From positions 305,790 to 369,789 of the forward strand of contig NZ_KB903290.1 in the NCBI RefSeq assembly GCF_000379685.1: DNA of 64,000 nt, in the 5' to 3' direction. The position numbers were made by a program, and so were the translations under genes. Positions within the stretch are counted from its first letter, which is position 1. Each line of letters starts with the position of its first letter. Positions 45,401-52,920 of the stretch are shown piece after piece. The notes beneath the pieces are model-generated. The model made no database searches. It was not told the origin of the DNA and saw nothing but the letters and a program-made list of their open reading frames with translations. Origin of the DNA: Catelliglobosispora koreensis DSM 44566 (GTDB lineage: Bacteria; Actinomycetota; Actinomycetes; Mycobacteriales; Micromonosporaceae).

Positions 45401-45807
45401 CCGAGCGTTACCGTGCCCTCCTTGGGTGTGGCGCCGTGCAGCCCGTCGTGATTGATAACCATGTTGCTGTCGATGAGCAGCCGGGATCCGTCATCGCTGG
45501 TGAGGCGGAAGGTGTAGCTGCCGGCGACAGCGATATTGATATTGCCCAGTACGTGAGCGACAAAGTAGTTGTCGATGCCGAAGTCGCTGACAGCCGACCA
45601 GTTGATGGTGGGCATGAGCTTGTCCACATTGGGCGTCTGCGCGGCCTTGAGCGTGCAGATTTCGCTCAGCGGTGCCTGAATGTCATAGACCCGAAGGGTG
45701 ACACCAGGTTCCTGTGGCGGGGGTGCCGCATGAACTGTCTGAGGGATGGCCGCTAGCGCCATTGCCCATGCCAGCGTGGCGATAGCCAGCCTGTGCCGTT
45801 TGCCCAT
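42454..45807 (-). CDS. Secreted PA14 / sugar-dehydrogenase-like propeller / CBM / ricin-lectin / DUF1080 protein
   Basis: Start MGKRHRLAIATLAWAM after GGGAGAA; 1117 residues. Modules in order: signal peptide (1-27); PA14 (about 75-190; FRLTSDDGSRLLIDSNMVI); beta-propeller of the glucose/sorbosone dehydrogenase type (about 210-600; FDWFPDGRLAVSTWGG, GIGWGPEDGLFVTDNQG); CBM6/35-like module (about 680-805; YEAESAQLSGGA ... INLDSMTL); ricin-type lectin with QxW-like repeats (about 810-925; GKCLDVSNGGTANGTKIQLW); DUF1080 (about 935-1117; DWFR-like IQLFDGGDLAQWQ ... RGNSGIYLQNRYELQVLDSYG). DUF1080 members hydrolyse 3-keto-glycosides. The combination suggests oxidation plus cleavage of polysaccharide-derived sugars outside the cell. 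Confidence 0.9.
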   Translation of the reverse strand: MGKRHRLAIATLAWAMALAAIPQTVHAAPPPQEPGVTLRVYDIQAPLSEICTLKAAQTPNVDKLMPTINWSAVSDFGIDNYFVAHVLGNINIAVAGSYTFRLTSDDGSRLLIDSNMVINHDGLHGATPKEGTVTLGTGYHALKIEHFEREGGQQITLEWKTPGSSAFVLVPNSVLSTDAGVVRVTAPGRKECEGALDSPGDGLPLTGVHPSFTLTNLRPSGFEPQVTGFDWFPDGRLAVSTWGGSLNVAGEVWILGNVTGNTSPTQVTRTRFASGLQEPMGLKIVDGKIYVSEKSRLTELNDTNSDGVADNLRTVATWPFGSNFHEFAFGLLYKDGFFYLNLSVSINYGGATTDPQPAPNRGTTIKIDKNTGAISYVAGGLRTPHGIGWGPEDGLFVTDNQGGWLPSSKLVHIKQGRFFNHYMNPAGPFDGAPVAQPVLWMPQNEIANSPSTPVMLTSGVYSGQLLIGDVTYGGLQRAYLEKVNGEYQGALFRLTQGLEAGVSEVSLGPDGAIYTGGLHGGGNWGQNGKLAHGLQKLTPNATNTFDILAMRATTTGFELEYTQPLSAATAANLVTSYKVKQWRYVPTVSYGGPKVDEQTLTVSSAALSADGKKVTLVISGLQTGRVVHIRSPRPFTSASGQSLWSTEAWYTLNAIPGVVNPPAGNLYEAESAQLSGGAGVNTDHIGYTGSGFVDRYAAVGAASTFTVNASSAGTYQAALRYSNGPNPFVGTKTVSLYVNGTKLRQISLATTPNWDTWAVASEAVTLNAGSNTIAYRYDTGDTGHINLDSMTLNGGAGQITGIGGKCLDVSNGGTANGTKIQLWTCNGTESQRWSRVGNTFQALGKCLDVDNAGTVNGTKVQLWNCNGTGAQVWQPQPNGSILNPQSGKVLDAQGVSSADGTQIHIWDYVGGANQHWNITGGSLTRIQLFDGGDLAQWQTTGGAAATWPMAGGSMESLGGDIVTRQSFGDFNLHVEWYEPSYPPDVTGQQRGNSGIYLQNRYELQVLDSYGDTTLAADEAGAIYTKKAPDVNAATAPLTWQTYDITFRAARFNSSGVKTEDARVTVRWNGVLVHNNFAINGPTGAGAPEAATPGPIRLQDHGDPGANVRFRNIWIEPL

Positions 45808-46049
45808 CGCTTCTCCCTGAGAGCGGGCGGACGCGGCGACGGAGGCACGACAGTCTTCGTTGGCTGGCAATGCCGCTGGTCACCGGAACCGCAGGAAAAT
45901 CGTGGAACCGCTTGTATGCGACGGTGGCATCGCCGAATGACCGACTGTCGTGACGGCTACAGTAAGAAAGATTCTCACCCGTGTCTATAGGCATCCATCT
46001 TTCCTATGTGGCCCAGAAAGCAGGGCCACCAAGAGCTTTGAACTGCCGG

Positions 46050-46744
46050 TTACCTAGCGCGGTAGACGGTCAGCGCCTCGGCCAGCCGATGGTAGGCATC
46101 GGGGGTGTATGGCGCGTACTGAAACATGATGTGCTGTACGCCGAGCTCCGCATAGCCATGTATCGCTTCTGCGATCTCGGTCGGCGTACCCACTAAGGGG
46201 TTGGGAAAGAATCCGGGTTTTTCTGCCTGCAGGTCTGGAAACCAAACACCGATGAGTGCGGTGATGCCAAGTGTCGCCGGGTCGCGCCCGACCTCGCGGC
46301 ACGCGGCTCCTATCCTGGCGATCGGTTCTATCACGGATTCAGGTTGTCCCATGTAGCCGGTATTCCAGAGATCGGCATACTGCGCTGTCAGCCTGAGCAT
46401 GCGCGGACCTTCACCACCGACCAGCAACGGCGGTCCCTGCGGACGCGGACCGGCTGGTGCGTTGTCGCAGTCACTTGCCTGGTAGTACTTTCCGTGGAAA
46501 TCGACGTGCCGCTCACACAATAGCGGCCGGAGGATCTTCAGGGCTTCGGTGAGCCTGTCCACTCGATGATCGAAGGGCAGCCCGAACGCCTCATACTCCG
46601 GCTCGTTCCATCCCGCGCCGATACCCAGAATCAGGCGGCCGTTGCTCACCCCATCGGCCGCTGTCGCCATCTTCGCCAGTCGTAGGGGCGCGGGCGGTTG
46701 TTCTCGCGTTCATTGGCCGTCAAGACCATCAGTCCGATTTTCAC
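46050..46744 (-). pseudogene. LLM-class (F420-type) oxidoreductase with internal deletion
   Basis: A 206-codon frame starting MATAADGVSNGRLILGIGAGWNEPEYEAFG covers the C-terminal two-thirds of a luciferase-like F420 oxidoreductase (normally 290-320 residues) and runs to HGYAELGVQHIMFQY at the end. About 75 bp upstream, in another frame, VKIGLMVLTANEREN is the typical N-terminal strand. The 70 or so residues that should lie between are absent and the joint changes frame. Thus one internal deletion has broken the gene; LRLAKMATAAD just before the ATG confirms that coding extended further upstream. Confidence 0.75.
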
Positions 46745-46768
46745 CGGGGCATGCTAAGGCGCACTCCC

Positions 46769-46783
46769 TGACACCTTGTGTCA
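46769..46783. promoter_or_regulatory. Operator-like palindrome
   Basis: TGACAC-CTT-GTGTCA, perfect 6-bp arms, 25 bp upstream of the broken LLM gene's start. Confidence 0.35.
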
Positions 46784-46795
46784 GTGACCAGTTTG

Positions 46796-46839
46796 GACGG
46801 CCGAAGGATCGCCGGGGCAAACAGCGTCCTTCGGCCGTC
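46796..46839. terminator. Hairpin terminator after NPP1-like gene
   Basis: Perfect 13-bp arms GACGGCCGAAGGA / TCCTTCGGCCGTC with an 18-base loop, 7 bp past the NPP1-like stop. Confidence 0.65.
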
Positions 46840-46846
46840 GCGTTGG

Positions 46847-47638
46847 TCAGCCCCAGGGGTTGAAGGGAATCCCGGTGGGCTTAGCCGCGGCGAGCAACGA
46901 CTCGAATGAGCCATCCTTGATTTTGATCGTCGCCGAACCGAAGTCGGCAGCCATCAGCCGGTCGCGAAGTGCCACGCTGGGCCATCCGTTCCAGTCCACC
47001 AGGGGCGGATAGCGCCAGTTGTGGTAGTGGTTTTCCGGCGGTTCGTCATTGGTGTTGGCCAGCCGGATGAAGTGGGTCGACACGCCGTCCTTGTGGTAAA
47101 CGGTCTTGGGATGGGTTCCGTCGAATCGCACCTGCGAACGCGGGTAGGTCACCTGGCTGCTGTGCTGCGTCGTGGTCACATAATCGGCCTGATTGCTGGC
47201 CTGGTTGACCCACGAGATGACGTGCTCCCAGTCGTGCCGGTGCCCGCCCCAGCTGACGCCGGGCAGGGCCTGATCCTTCTCGAAATAGCTGGCGTAAACG
47301 ATCGCGCACCAGCCGTTGTTGCATTTGGACCGGGCGTAGGTCTGCGATCTGTCCAGATCGGACTGGTCCCGGCAGTTGCCGTTGAGTGCGCCGGTTGGTT
47401 TCAGCCCCGGGTTGAGGGTGCCAGCAGGGCTGATGGCGGCCACGGCGTAGCAACCATCGGTGTCGTAGTCGTACGCGGGTGAGAACGTCTGCTCGTACCC
47501 TCCCGCGTTTTGCGGCAGATTGGGCAGGGAATCGGCGAAGGCCGCTGTCGCGGACAGCACGACCCCGAACGTGGTCAGTACGGCCACGGACCATAGCGCA
47601 TGGCGCATGGCGAACGTGGTCTTGCGTGCAGCTTCCAT
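46847..47638 (-). CDS. NPP1 (necrosis-inducing) family secreted protein
   Basis: Start MEAARKTTFAMRHALW after GAAAGG; 263 residues with a signal peptide ending near ATAAFA. The NPP1/NLP signature heptapeptide is seen as GHRHDWEHV near residue 140, with FSPAYDYDTDGCYAVAAI at the start of the fold and CRDQSD..., KCNNGWCAIVYASYFEKDQ. In plant-associated microbes NLPs bind sphingolipids and lyse dicot membranes; in soil actinobacteria their role is unclear. All acidic and His residues of the metal-binding heptapeptide are kept, so activity is plausible. Confidence 0.9.
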   Translation of the reverse strand: MEAARKTTFAMRHALWSVAVLTTFGVVLSATAAFADSLPNLPQNAGGYEQTFSPAYDYDTDGCYAVAAISPAGTLNPGLKPTGALNGNCRDQSDLDRSQTYARSKCNNGWCAIVYASYFEKDQALPGVSWGGHRHDWEHVISWVNQASNQADYVTTTQHSSQVTYPRSQVRFDGTHPKTVYHKDGVSTHFIRLANTNDEPPENHYHNWRYPPLVDWNGWPSVALRDRLMAADFGSATIKIKDGSFESLLAAAKPTGIPFNPWG

Positions 47639-47780
47639 CGCGTACCTTTCGTGAGTCGGCTCATGTCGGACGCCCAGGTCGGCGACCCCCATGAATATGG
47701 AGGAACATGAGTATCCCTCGCGATCGGCAAAGTGTGAACAGCCCACGGTGATCCCTTGCTGCGCGTAGGGATCTTGTGGG

Positions 47781-48071
47781 CTACTGCGCGCGAAGGTATG
47801 CCAGCGCGGCAAGCACGCGCCGGTGGCTGTCCGGCGATTCCGGCAGTTGCAGGCGCTGGAAGATGGAGCGCATGTGCGCCTCGATGGTGCGTTCGGTGAC
47901 CACGAGCCGCGCGGCAATGGCCATATTGGAGTGTCCCTGCGCGGCGAGCGCGAGGACTTCGGTCTCGCGTGCTGACAGGTCGGCTAGCCCCGGTCGCCGG
48001 GCGGCCAGGAGCGCCGAGACGATGTCGGGGCCGAGCGCGGAACCGCCTGCGGCGACGCGGGCCAGCCCGGC
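47781..48071 (-). pseudogene. Truncated LuxR-type response regulator
   Basis: The frame carries AGLARVAAGGSALGPDIVSALL, then LSARETEVLALAAQGHSNMAIA, then VVTERTIEAHMRSIFQRL and ends LAALAYLRAQ. This is the linker plus complete HTH of a NarL-type regulator, but the receiver domain with its phospho-Asp is missing: upstream the frame reads as random sequence and soon meets the next gene on the other strand. Two palindromes fill the space between. Confidence 0.75.
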
Positions 48072-48086
48072 GAACCCGAAGACCGT

Positions 48087-48129
48087 AGCGTTGCAACGCT
48101 TTGACGAACGGAATGCTAGCGTTGCGCTA
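48087..48129. repeat. Two related palindromes
   Basis: AGCGTTGCAACGCT (48087-48100) and TAGCGTTGCGCTA (48117-48129), centred 30 bp apart on the same face of the helix, upstream of the glycolipid-binding-domain gene. Suggests a paired operator. Confidence 0.55.
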
Positions 48130-48183
48130 CCCAAACCTGGTCCACCGTCATAGCCCGCACCGCCCTTGCCTAGGATATAGACC

Positions 48184-48807
48184 GTGGAAAGCAGCAAGTT
48201 GATCTCGTGGCTGGGAACCGACGCTGACCGGTGGGAGACGGCGAGCATTGATCCCAGCGGTGACAACGGCTTCGTGGCCACAGGGTTTCAGGCCGGGATG
48301 GATCCTGAGCCATACCAGGTGTTCTACACGCTCGACGTTCGGCCCGGATTCATTCACGGCCAGCTCACCGTGAAGGCCACAGGTAATGGCTGGCACCGGG
48401 AACTAGTCTTGCGCCGCGACGAATCCGGCGCATGGACGTGGCAAGCCCTCGCCGAAGGGGAGTGCCAGCTGCCGGCACCAGGTGCGCCGCGAGAGCTGGA
48501 AGCTGAACTTGAGGGCGCGCTGGATTGCGATCTCGGCTTGTCTCCGTTGACGAATCTTATGCCAGTTCGCCGTGCGAACCTCCACACTGATCCGGGCACT
48601 TGTGACGTCATGGTCGCGTGGGTGGCGGTCCCGGAGTTGTCACTGCATGCGGCGCCGCAGCGCTATGAGCACTTGCGCAGGCACGACAGCGGGTCAGCGG
48701 TGCGGTTCACCGCACTCGATACCGGTTTCACCGCCGATCTGGAGCTGGACGCGGACGGTCTCGTGCTCACCTATCCCGGACTCGCCCGCAGGGCACGCTC
48801 CACGTGA
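48184..48807 (+). CDS. Putative glycolipid-binding domain protein
   Basis: 207 residues from a GTG directly after TAGACC. Matches the single-domain putative glycolipid-binding family (PF06475-like): SWLGTDADRWETASI at the start, HRELVLRRDESGAWTWQA in the middle, DCDLGLSPLTNLMPVRR and a closing VRFTALDTGFTADLELDADGLVLTYPGLARR. The fold resembles a half-barrel; the name derives from a structural guess and ligand is unproven. Preceded by paired palindromes that may bind its regulator. Confidence 0.85.
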   Translation: MESSKLISWLGTDADRWETASIDPSGDNGFVATGFQAGMDPEPYQVFYTLDVRPGFIHGQLTVKATGNGWHRELVLRRDESGAWTWQALAEGECQLPAPGAPRELEAELEGALDCDLGLSPLTNLMPVRRANLHTDPGTCDVMVAWVAVPELSLHAAPQRYEHLRRHDSGSAVRFTALDTGFTADLELDADGLVLTYPGLARRARST

Positions 48808-49045
48808 GGTAGGGCGCGGGTGCCATCCAGATTGGCCTGTCGTACGAATACGTTGTGAAACGGCAGGGCATGTGGCCCACGGCCGTCATGACGCATAGAC
48901 GGGAAACGTGCCATGTGGACAGTGCGGCCTGTGTGTGCCTACCTGTCGGCTGCCACGGCCTGCCGTCGCGGAGTGCTGGTTGCGAAGCTACGCTCGTCGA
49001 TATGGTCGCTGTAAGAGGTACGGCACGATGGCGTGGGGGATCGAC

Positions 49046-50038
49046 ATGACTGATGACGGGCACCCCGACGATCTTCTTGGTGCGTATGTGATTGAGGCAT
49101 GCCCGCCCGACGAGGCGCGGTTGGTCGCCGAACACGTGCGCGGGTGCCAGGCATGCGAGGCGAAGGTCGCCGAGTTGAGCGCGGCCGCGCAGTGGGTGGG
49201 TGTGGCCACCGCCGTGGCACCGGCTCCGGCACTACGCGAACGGGTGCTGTCTGCCGCACTGGCCGCACGGCCGGCCGCTTCTGGTGCCAGGCCGCAAGGC
49301 CTGAGCGCTGACGATGCGGAGATCCTGCGGCTCCTCGAGCCCTACCGGGCACAGGTCGGCGAGCTAGACAGGCTGCTCAGCGCGCTGTCGCAGCCGCAAT
49401 GGCTGCTCGCCGCAGGGCCGCACCATTCGGTACGCGACATGATCGCGCACCTGCGCGACAACGACGCACCCGTTGCGGCAGTGGCGGGTGCGAACTTTCC
49501 GTCTACTTCGGACGTACGGGTGGGCTGGAGTGCGCAGGCTCACGCGATCATTGACGTCGCCGCCGGTCAGGGTGTGCGGCTGCTGGAAAGGCGCGTTGGC
49601 CTGGCGGGCAGCTCAGCCTTCCAGCGCCCGGTGCGTGAAGCGCTGATTCAGCGCGGTTTTGAGACCTGGACCCACGCTGAAGACATCCGTGCCGCCATGC
49701 AGTTGCCAGCGCAGGCGCCGAGCGCGCAACAAGTGGCCGACATCGTCGGCTTCATACTGCGGCTGCTTCCCGCCGCGATGGACGCCGCAGGACGTGCCCA
49801 TGAACACGAGGCAGTGCAGGTCATGCTGACCGGCGACGGCGGTGGCACCTGGCTGGCAGACTTGTCGGCGGATCCTTCGGACAGGACCGTTGTCGCGCAA
49901 GTGTCCCTGCCGGCGGAGTCCTTCTGCCGGATGGCAGCGGGCAGACTGCCCGTCTCATCGGCGAAAGTGGCGATCGAGGGAGACTCCCGCGCCGCCAACG
50001 ACTTCCTCGCCGTCGTCGCCACGATGGGTTGTGACTGA
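49046..50038 (+). CDS. Anti-sigma factor fused to a mycothiol-type (MDMPI) domain
   Basis: Start MTDDGHPDDLLGAYVIEA (an ATG six codons earlier is possible); 330 residues. An N-terminal zinc anti-sigma module has EHVRGCQACEAKVAEL (HxxxCxxC) near residue 30. From about residue 90 a maleylpyruvate isomerase-like mycothiol-dependent fold follows: LSQPQWLLAAGPHHSVRDMIAHLRDND, RGFETWTHAEDIRAAM, then a C-terminal SCP2-like part. The known actinobacterial fusion suggests thiol or redox control of the sigma factor encoded next, with which it overlaps. Confidence 0.82.
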   Translation: MTDDGHPDDLLGAYVIEACPPDEARLVAEHVRGCQACEAKVAELSAAAQWVGVATAVAPAPALRERVLSAALAARPAASGARPQGLSADDAEILRLLEPYRAQVGELDRLLSALSQPQWLLAAGPHHSVRDMIAHLRDNDAPVAAVAGANFPSTSDVRVGWSAQAHAIIDVAAGQGVRLLERRVGLAGSSAFQRPVREALIQRGFETWTHAEDIRAAMQLPAQAPSAQQVADIVGFILRLLPAAMDAAGRAHEHEAVQVMLTGDGGGTWLADLSADPSDRTVVAQVSLPAESFCRMAAGRLPVSSAKVAIEGDSRAANDFLAVVATMGCD

Positions 50039-50615
50039 CGTGCCGGGACCCAATGAGGACAACGATATACGCCTGCGCGACGCCCTCGTCGCCGGTCACG
50101 AGCAGGCGCTGGCCGAGGTTTACGACCTGTACGCGCCGGTCGTATTTGGTGTGGCGTTGTACATCACGAAGGATCGGGGCGCCGCCGAGGATATCGTGCA
50201 GGACGTCTTCGTTGAGCTGTGGCAGCGGCCAGAACGCTTTGACCCCAAGCGTGCTCCGTTGCGGGGCTGGCTTTGTATGATCGCGCGCCGGCGTGCGATC
50301 GACTGGACTAGGCGGCGTACCAACAAGGATTGGAGCTTGACCGACCTGGACCTGGACGTGCCGTGGGCTGATTTTGAAGATGATGTGCTGGTTTCCATGG
50401 CCAACAAGCAGGTCCGCGACGCGGTCGCGGCATTACCTATTCCTCACCGGCAGGCGATCTTCTTGGCTTACTACCAGGGGTTGACCTACCGTGAAGTCGC
50501 CAAGGCGCTGAACATTCCCGAAGGTACAGCGAAATGGAGACTGCGCGGCGCCCTGCGCAGCATCGGCGAACAGCTTGCGGCAGAAGGATTCGAAGGCCTA
50601 ACCGCCAGCGGATGA
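50031..50615 (+). CDS. ECF-type RNA polymerase sigma factor
   Basis: GTG start (VTDVPGPNEDND), overlapping the anti-sigma stop; a second GTG three codons on is possible. 194 residues. Region 2: ALAEVYDLYAPVVFGVALYITKDRGAAEDIVQDVFVELW; region 4: LPIPHRQAIFLAYYQGLTYREVAKALNIPEGTAKWRL. Lys/Arg-rich linker MIARRRAIDWTRRR. The order anti-sigma then sigma is reversed from the usual. It is followed by a strong terminator, so the pair forms the operon. Confidence 0.93.
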   Translation: MTDVPGPNEDNDIRLRDALVAGHEQALAEVYDLYAPVVFGVALYITKDRGAAEDIVQDVFVELWQRPERFDPKRAPLRGWLCMIARRRAIDWTRRRTNKDWSLTDLDLDVPWADFEDDVLVSMANKQVRDAVAALPIPHRQAIFLAYYQGLTYREVAKALNIPEGTAKWRLRGALRSIGEQLAAEGFEGLTASG

Positions 50616-50619
50616 GGGC

Positions 50620-50650
50620 GTGGGACCCCGCCGAGAAGGCGGGGTCCCAC
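50620..50650. terminator. Bidirectional hairpin terminator
   Basis: Perfect 13-bp arms GTGGGACCCCGCC / GGCGGGGTCCCAC with loop GAGAA. Confidence 0.85.
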
Positions 50651-50658
50651 GGAGCGGG

Positions 50659-50970
50659 TCAGCTGGTCGCCGGGACGAAGGTGGTAACCGTATCGATGAC
50701 CCCGATGAGGTCGAATGCGGTTCTCCGTACCGGATACGTGTCGTTGGTTAGCCAGCTGCCGAGTAGGTTCTGTTCGAACTTGCCGCCGAAGTCCTCGCTG
50801 ACACCGCCGGGAAGCGAGCTCACGGAACGCCAGCCACCCGCGGTCGCCTGAGCCACGTACCGGCGCGTCGGCACGAAAACCGAAGCGAATTCATCGGATG
50901 CGTCGGCGCGTACGGGATGGCTTGAAGCATCGGGCACATTGAAGCCACCGTCAAAGGGGAAAGCGTCGCT
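50659..50970 (-). pseudogene. Orphan C-terminal fragment of an unknown protein
   Basis: The minus frame from the end of the phosphotransferase gene to the terminator reads well as protein (AFPFDGGFNVPDASSH, SDEFASVFVPTRRYVAQATA, GGKFEQNLLGSWLTNDTYPV, DLIGVIDTVTTFVPATS) and stops 8 bp from a strong bidirectional terminator, as a real gene end would. Its 5' part is replaced by the phosphotransferase gene in another frame, so it is probably a truncated gene. I do not recognise the family. Confidence 0.45.
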
Positions 50971-50974
50971 GTGG

Positions 50975-51871
50975 CTAGCCGATCCCGTCCAAGGCGTCGC
51001 GGACCGCGGCTGCGACTCGGCCAGGCATCCCTGGCAGGTCGAGGGGAGCGCGCCCGGCGACCTGCCGGGGGATGAAGCGTTGCCATTCAAGGTCAAAGCG
51101 GAGTAACGCTCGCAGATCGGCGTGGCGGTCTATTCTCGTGCGCGCAAATTGTTCGTACAGCGCCAGATACTCGGCAGCGGTGTCGGCATTGAACAGCACG
51201 GCCAGGTTGAGCCTGCAGTGGCCGACATCGCTGCCCCTGTTGCCGGTGGCCGCGTTGGGCCAGTCCACGACGCCACTAAGCCGGCCGTCGCGCCACAGCA
51301 CGTTGAAGTGCTGGTAGTCGCCATGGACTAGGACGCTCTCCGTGACAGGCGGCGCTGATGCGGCCTCGCGGGCGGCGTTACGCAAACCGGGGTCAGCCAG
51401 CCAGTCCAGCGGTGCGCGATCGTCGTACCAGCCATTGAAATGGGCCTGCGGGTGGCTGGGGACGGCGTGGATCGCCACCTGCGTGATCGCGAGCTGGCTT
51501 AGCCAGGACCGCATATCCGCCGGAGCCAAGTCCGGTTGCCCGGCAAGCGCCGACGTGAGGATGCAACGTACTCCGGTTTCGGACCCGTCTTCGTCCATCG
51601 CGATGAGCTCAGGTGCGGGCACCCCATGTCCCCGGATGGCGGCGAGCCCGGCGGCTTCACGTGTCACCAGGCCGTGGGTCCAGTCCTCGCCGCGCCATCG
51701 CCGCAGCACCACGTCTTTGAGCCCTGCCGGGGAATCGACGGTGATGCGGTCCATGTCGGCGGTGATTCCACCGAACAAGGGCGTGACCGCGGTAGCCCGG
51801 GCACGTGGGTGAACGTGTCTTGTCACCCACTGCAAGATGTCCAATGTAGGGGGCTGATACTCGCGCGGCAC
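50975..51871 (-). CDS. Aminoglycoside-phosphotransferase-fold kinase
   Basis: 298 residues, MPREYQPPTLDILQWVTRHV. APH fold: N-lobe strand DVVLRRW with the ATP-binding Lys replaced by an Arg-rich run, catalytic VHGDYQHFNVLWRDGRLSGVVDW (HGDxxxxN then VVDW for metal). Family members phosphorylate aminoglycosides, choline, homoserine or small metabolites; substrate cannot be read. It stands alone with a start near the FtsX-like lipoprotein end. Confidence 0.88.
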   Translation of the reverse strand: MPREYQPPTLDILQWVTRHVHPRARATAVTPLFGGITADMDRITVDSPAGLKDVVLRRWRGEDWTHGLVTREAAGLAAIRGHGVPAPELIAMDEDGSETGVRCILTSALAGQPDLAPADMRSWLSQLAITQVAIHAVPSHPQAHFNGWYDDRAPLDWLADPGLRNAAREAASAPPVTESVLVHGDYQHFNVLWRDGRLSGVVDWPNAATGNRGSDVGHCRLNLAVLFNADTAAEYLALYEQFARTRIDRHADLRALLRFDLEWQRFIPRQVAGRAPLDLPGMPGRVAAAVRDALDGIG

Positions 51872-51897
51872 GGTGTGAGTCTGCCAGACCTATTTGG

Positions 51898-52602
51898 TCA
51901 GAGCGTGGACACCGGGACCAGGTGCATCGACGTGACACCGGCGAGTTGGCGGAGTCCGGTAAATCCCGGGCTCTTCTCCAATCGCATGGTGAAGCGGACC
52001 GAGGCGTGTGTCTTGGCCGGATCGAGCGTGGCGGTCAGGTCTGCCTTGCCGTCGCAGCTCTTCTTCAGCCGCTCAAACGCGTCGTCTCGCGATTCGGTTC
52101 TGATTGACTCGGCTTGCGGCAGCGCGCGTACCGCATTGGTGATGGCGTCTCGCTGCTCGCTGGTCACGCTTTCGGACAGGCGTAAGATCACCCCGATCGT
52201 CTTCACCTCGGGGTCTTGGGAAGCCGCCCCGTTGATGGTCGCGTTCGAAACGCCTTCGAGCGTGCCGAGCATGATCTCGACGGCCTCGGCGAGGGAACCG
52301 TCAGTCACCACGGTGGTGAACGACTCAGGCATTTCTTCGGGCTTGATCTGCTGCCACATAGCCGGATCGTCCTTGAACCGCTCCTTGAAGTTCGCGTAGG
52401 CCTGCTCGCGACTTTCGAAGGTCACGCCCTCGAGGTACGACGTGGTGCGCAGCCGCTGTTCGACCGCGCTGCGCTGCTCGGCCGTCACCCCGGCCTTCAG
52501 GTAGACGCTGAGACTTACCTTCCCTTGGGAGGGGTCATCGCCCGAGCATCCAGCCAGGCTCAACATGAGGACAGCGGCCGCGAACACCAGAGATCGTTTC
52601 AC
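51898..52602 (-). CDS. Lipoprotein with two FtsX-type extracellular domains
   Basis: GTG start (MKRSLVFAAAVLMLSLAGCSGD) with lipobox LAGC; 234 residues. Two repeats of the FtsX ectodomain: first (about 28-125) VSLSVYLKAGVTAEQRSAVE, GVTFESREQAYANFKERFKDD, PEEMPESFTTVV; second (about 130-234) TIGVILRLSESVTSEQRDAI and TESRDDAFERLKKSC, RFTMRLEKSPGF. FtsX normally carries one copy between membrane helices, where it binds and activates peptidoglycan hydrolases; here the domain is free of the ABC permease and lipid-anchored. Confidence 0.75.
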   Translation of the reverse strand: MKRSLVFAAAVLMLSLAGCSGDDPSQGKVSLSVYLKAGVTAEQRSAVEQRLRTTSYLEGVTFESREQAYANFKERFKDDPAMWQQIKPEEMPESFTTVVTDGSLAEAVEIMLGTLEGVSNATINGAASQDPEVKTIGVILRLSESVTSEQRDAITNAVRALPQAESIRTESRDDAFERLKKSCDGKADLTATLDPAKTHASVRFTMRLEKSPGFTGLRQLAGVTSMHLVPVSTL

Positions 52603-52674
52603 GGCACGGGATCCTACGCGGCTCCGCCGTCCCCCGCTGCCCTGTTTATCCGCGATCCGACCAGCACTGTCGTG

Positions 52675-52920
52675 TTAGGACAGTGGCTGGCGAAACCTGA
52701 CCGGAACGCTTGCCCAGCCTAAGGTCATGTGCCTGGCAACGCTTACGGCATCTTCGGCGTAGTCGAACTCGAACTTGGTCTGGTAGCCGTCGTGCTGCAC
52801 CAGCCAGCGACCGTCAGGCAGGGTTCCGGCGCTCACATAGGCGCAGTCGCGAGAAGTGCGGTCCACGCCGTTCCACCAAAGGTGAACTACGGTCACTTCC
52901 TCGATGGCGGTGGCGGTCAT
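52675..52920 (-). CDS. Small hypothetical protein
   Basis: 81 residues, MTATAIEEVTVVHLWWNGVDRTS, a likely two-layer beta fold with Trp-rich strands and GRWLVQHDGYQTKFEFDYAEDAVSVA. No family recognised. Its ATG overlaps the stop of the upstream gene (TCAT region), so the two are translated together. Confidence 0.65.
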   Translation of the reverse strand: MTATAIEEVTVVHLWWNGVDRTSRDCAYVSAGTLPDGRWLVQHDGYQTKFEFDYAEDAVSVARHMTLGWASVPVRFRQPLS

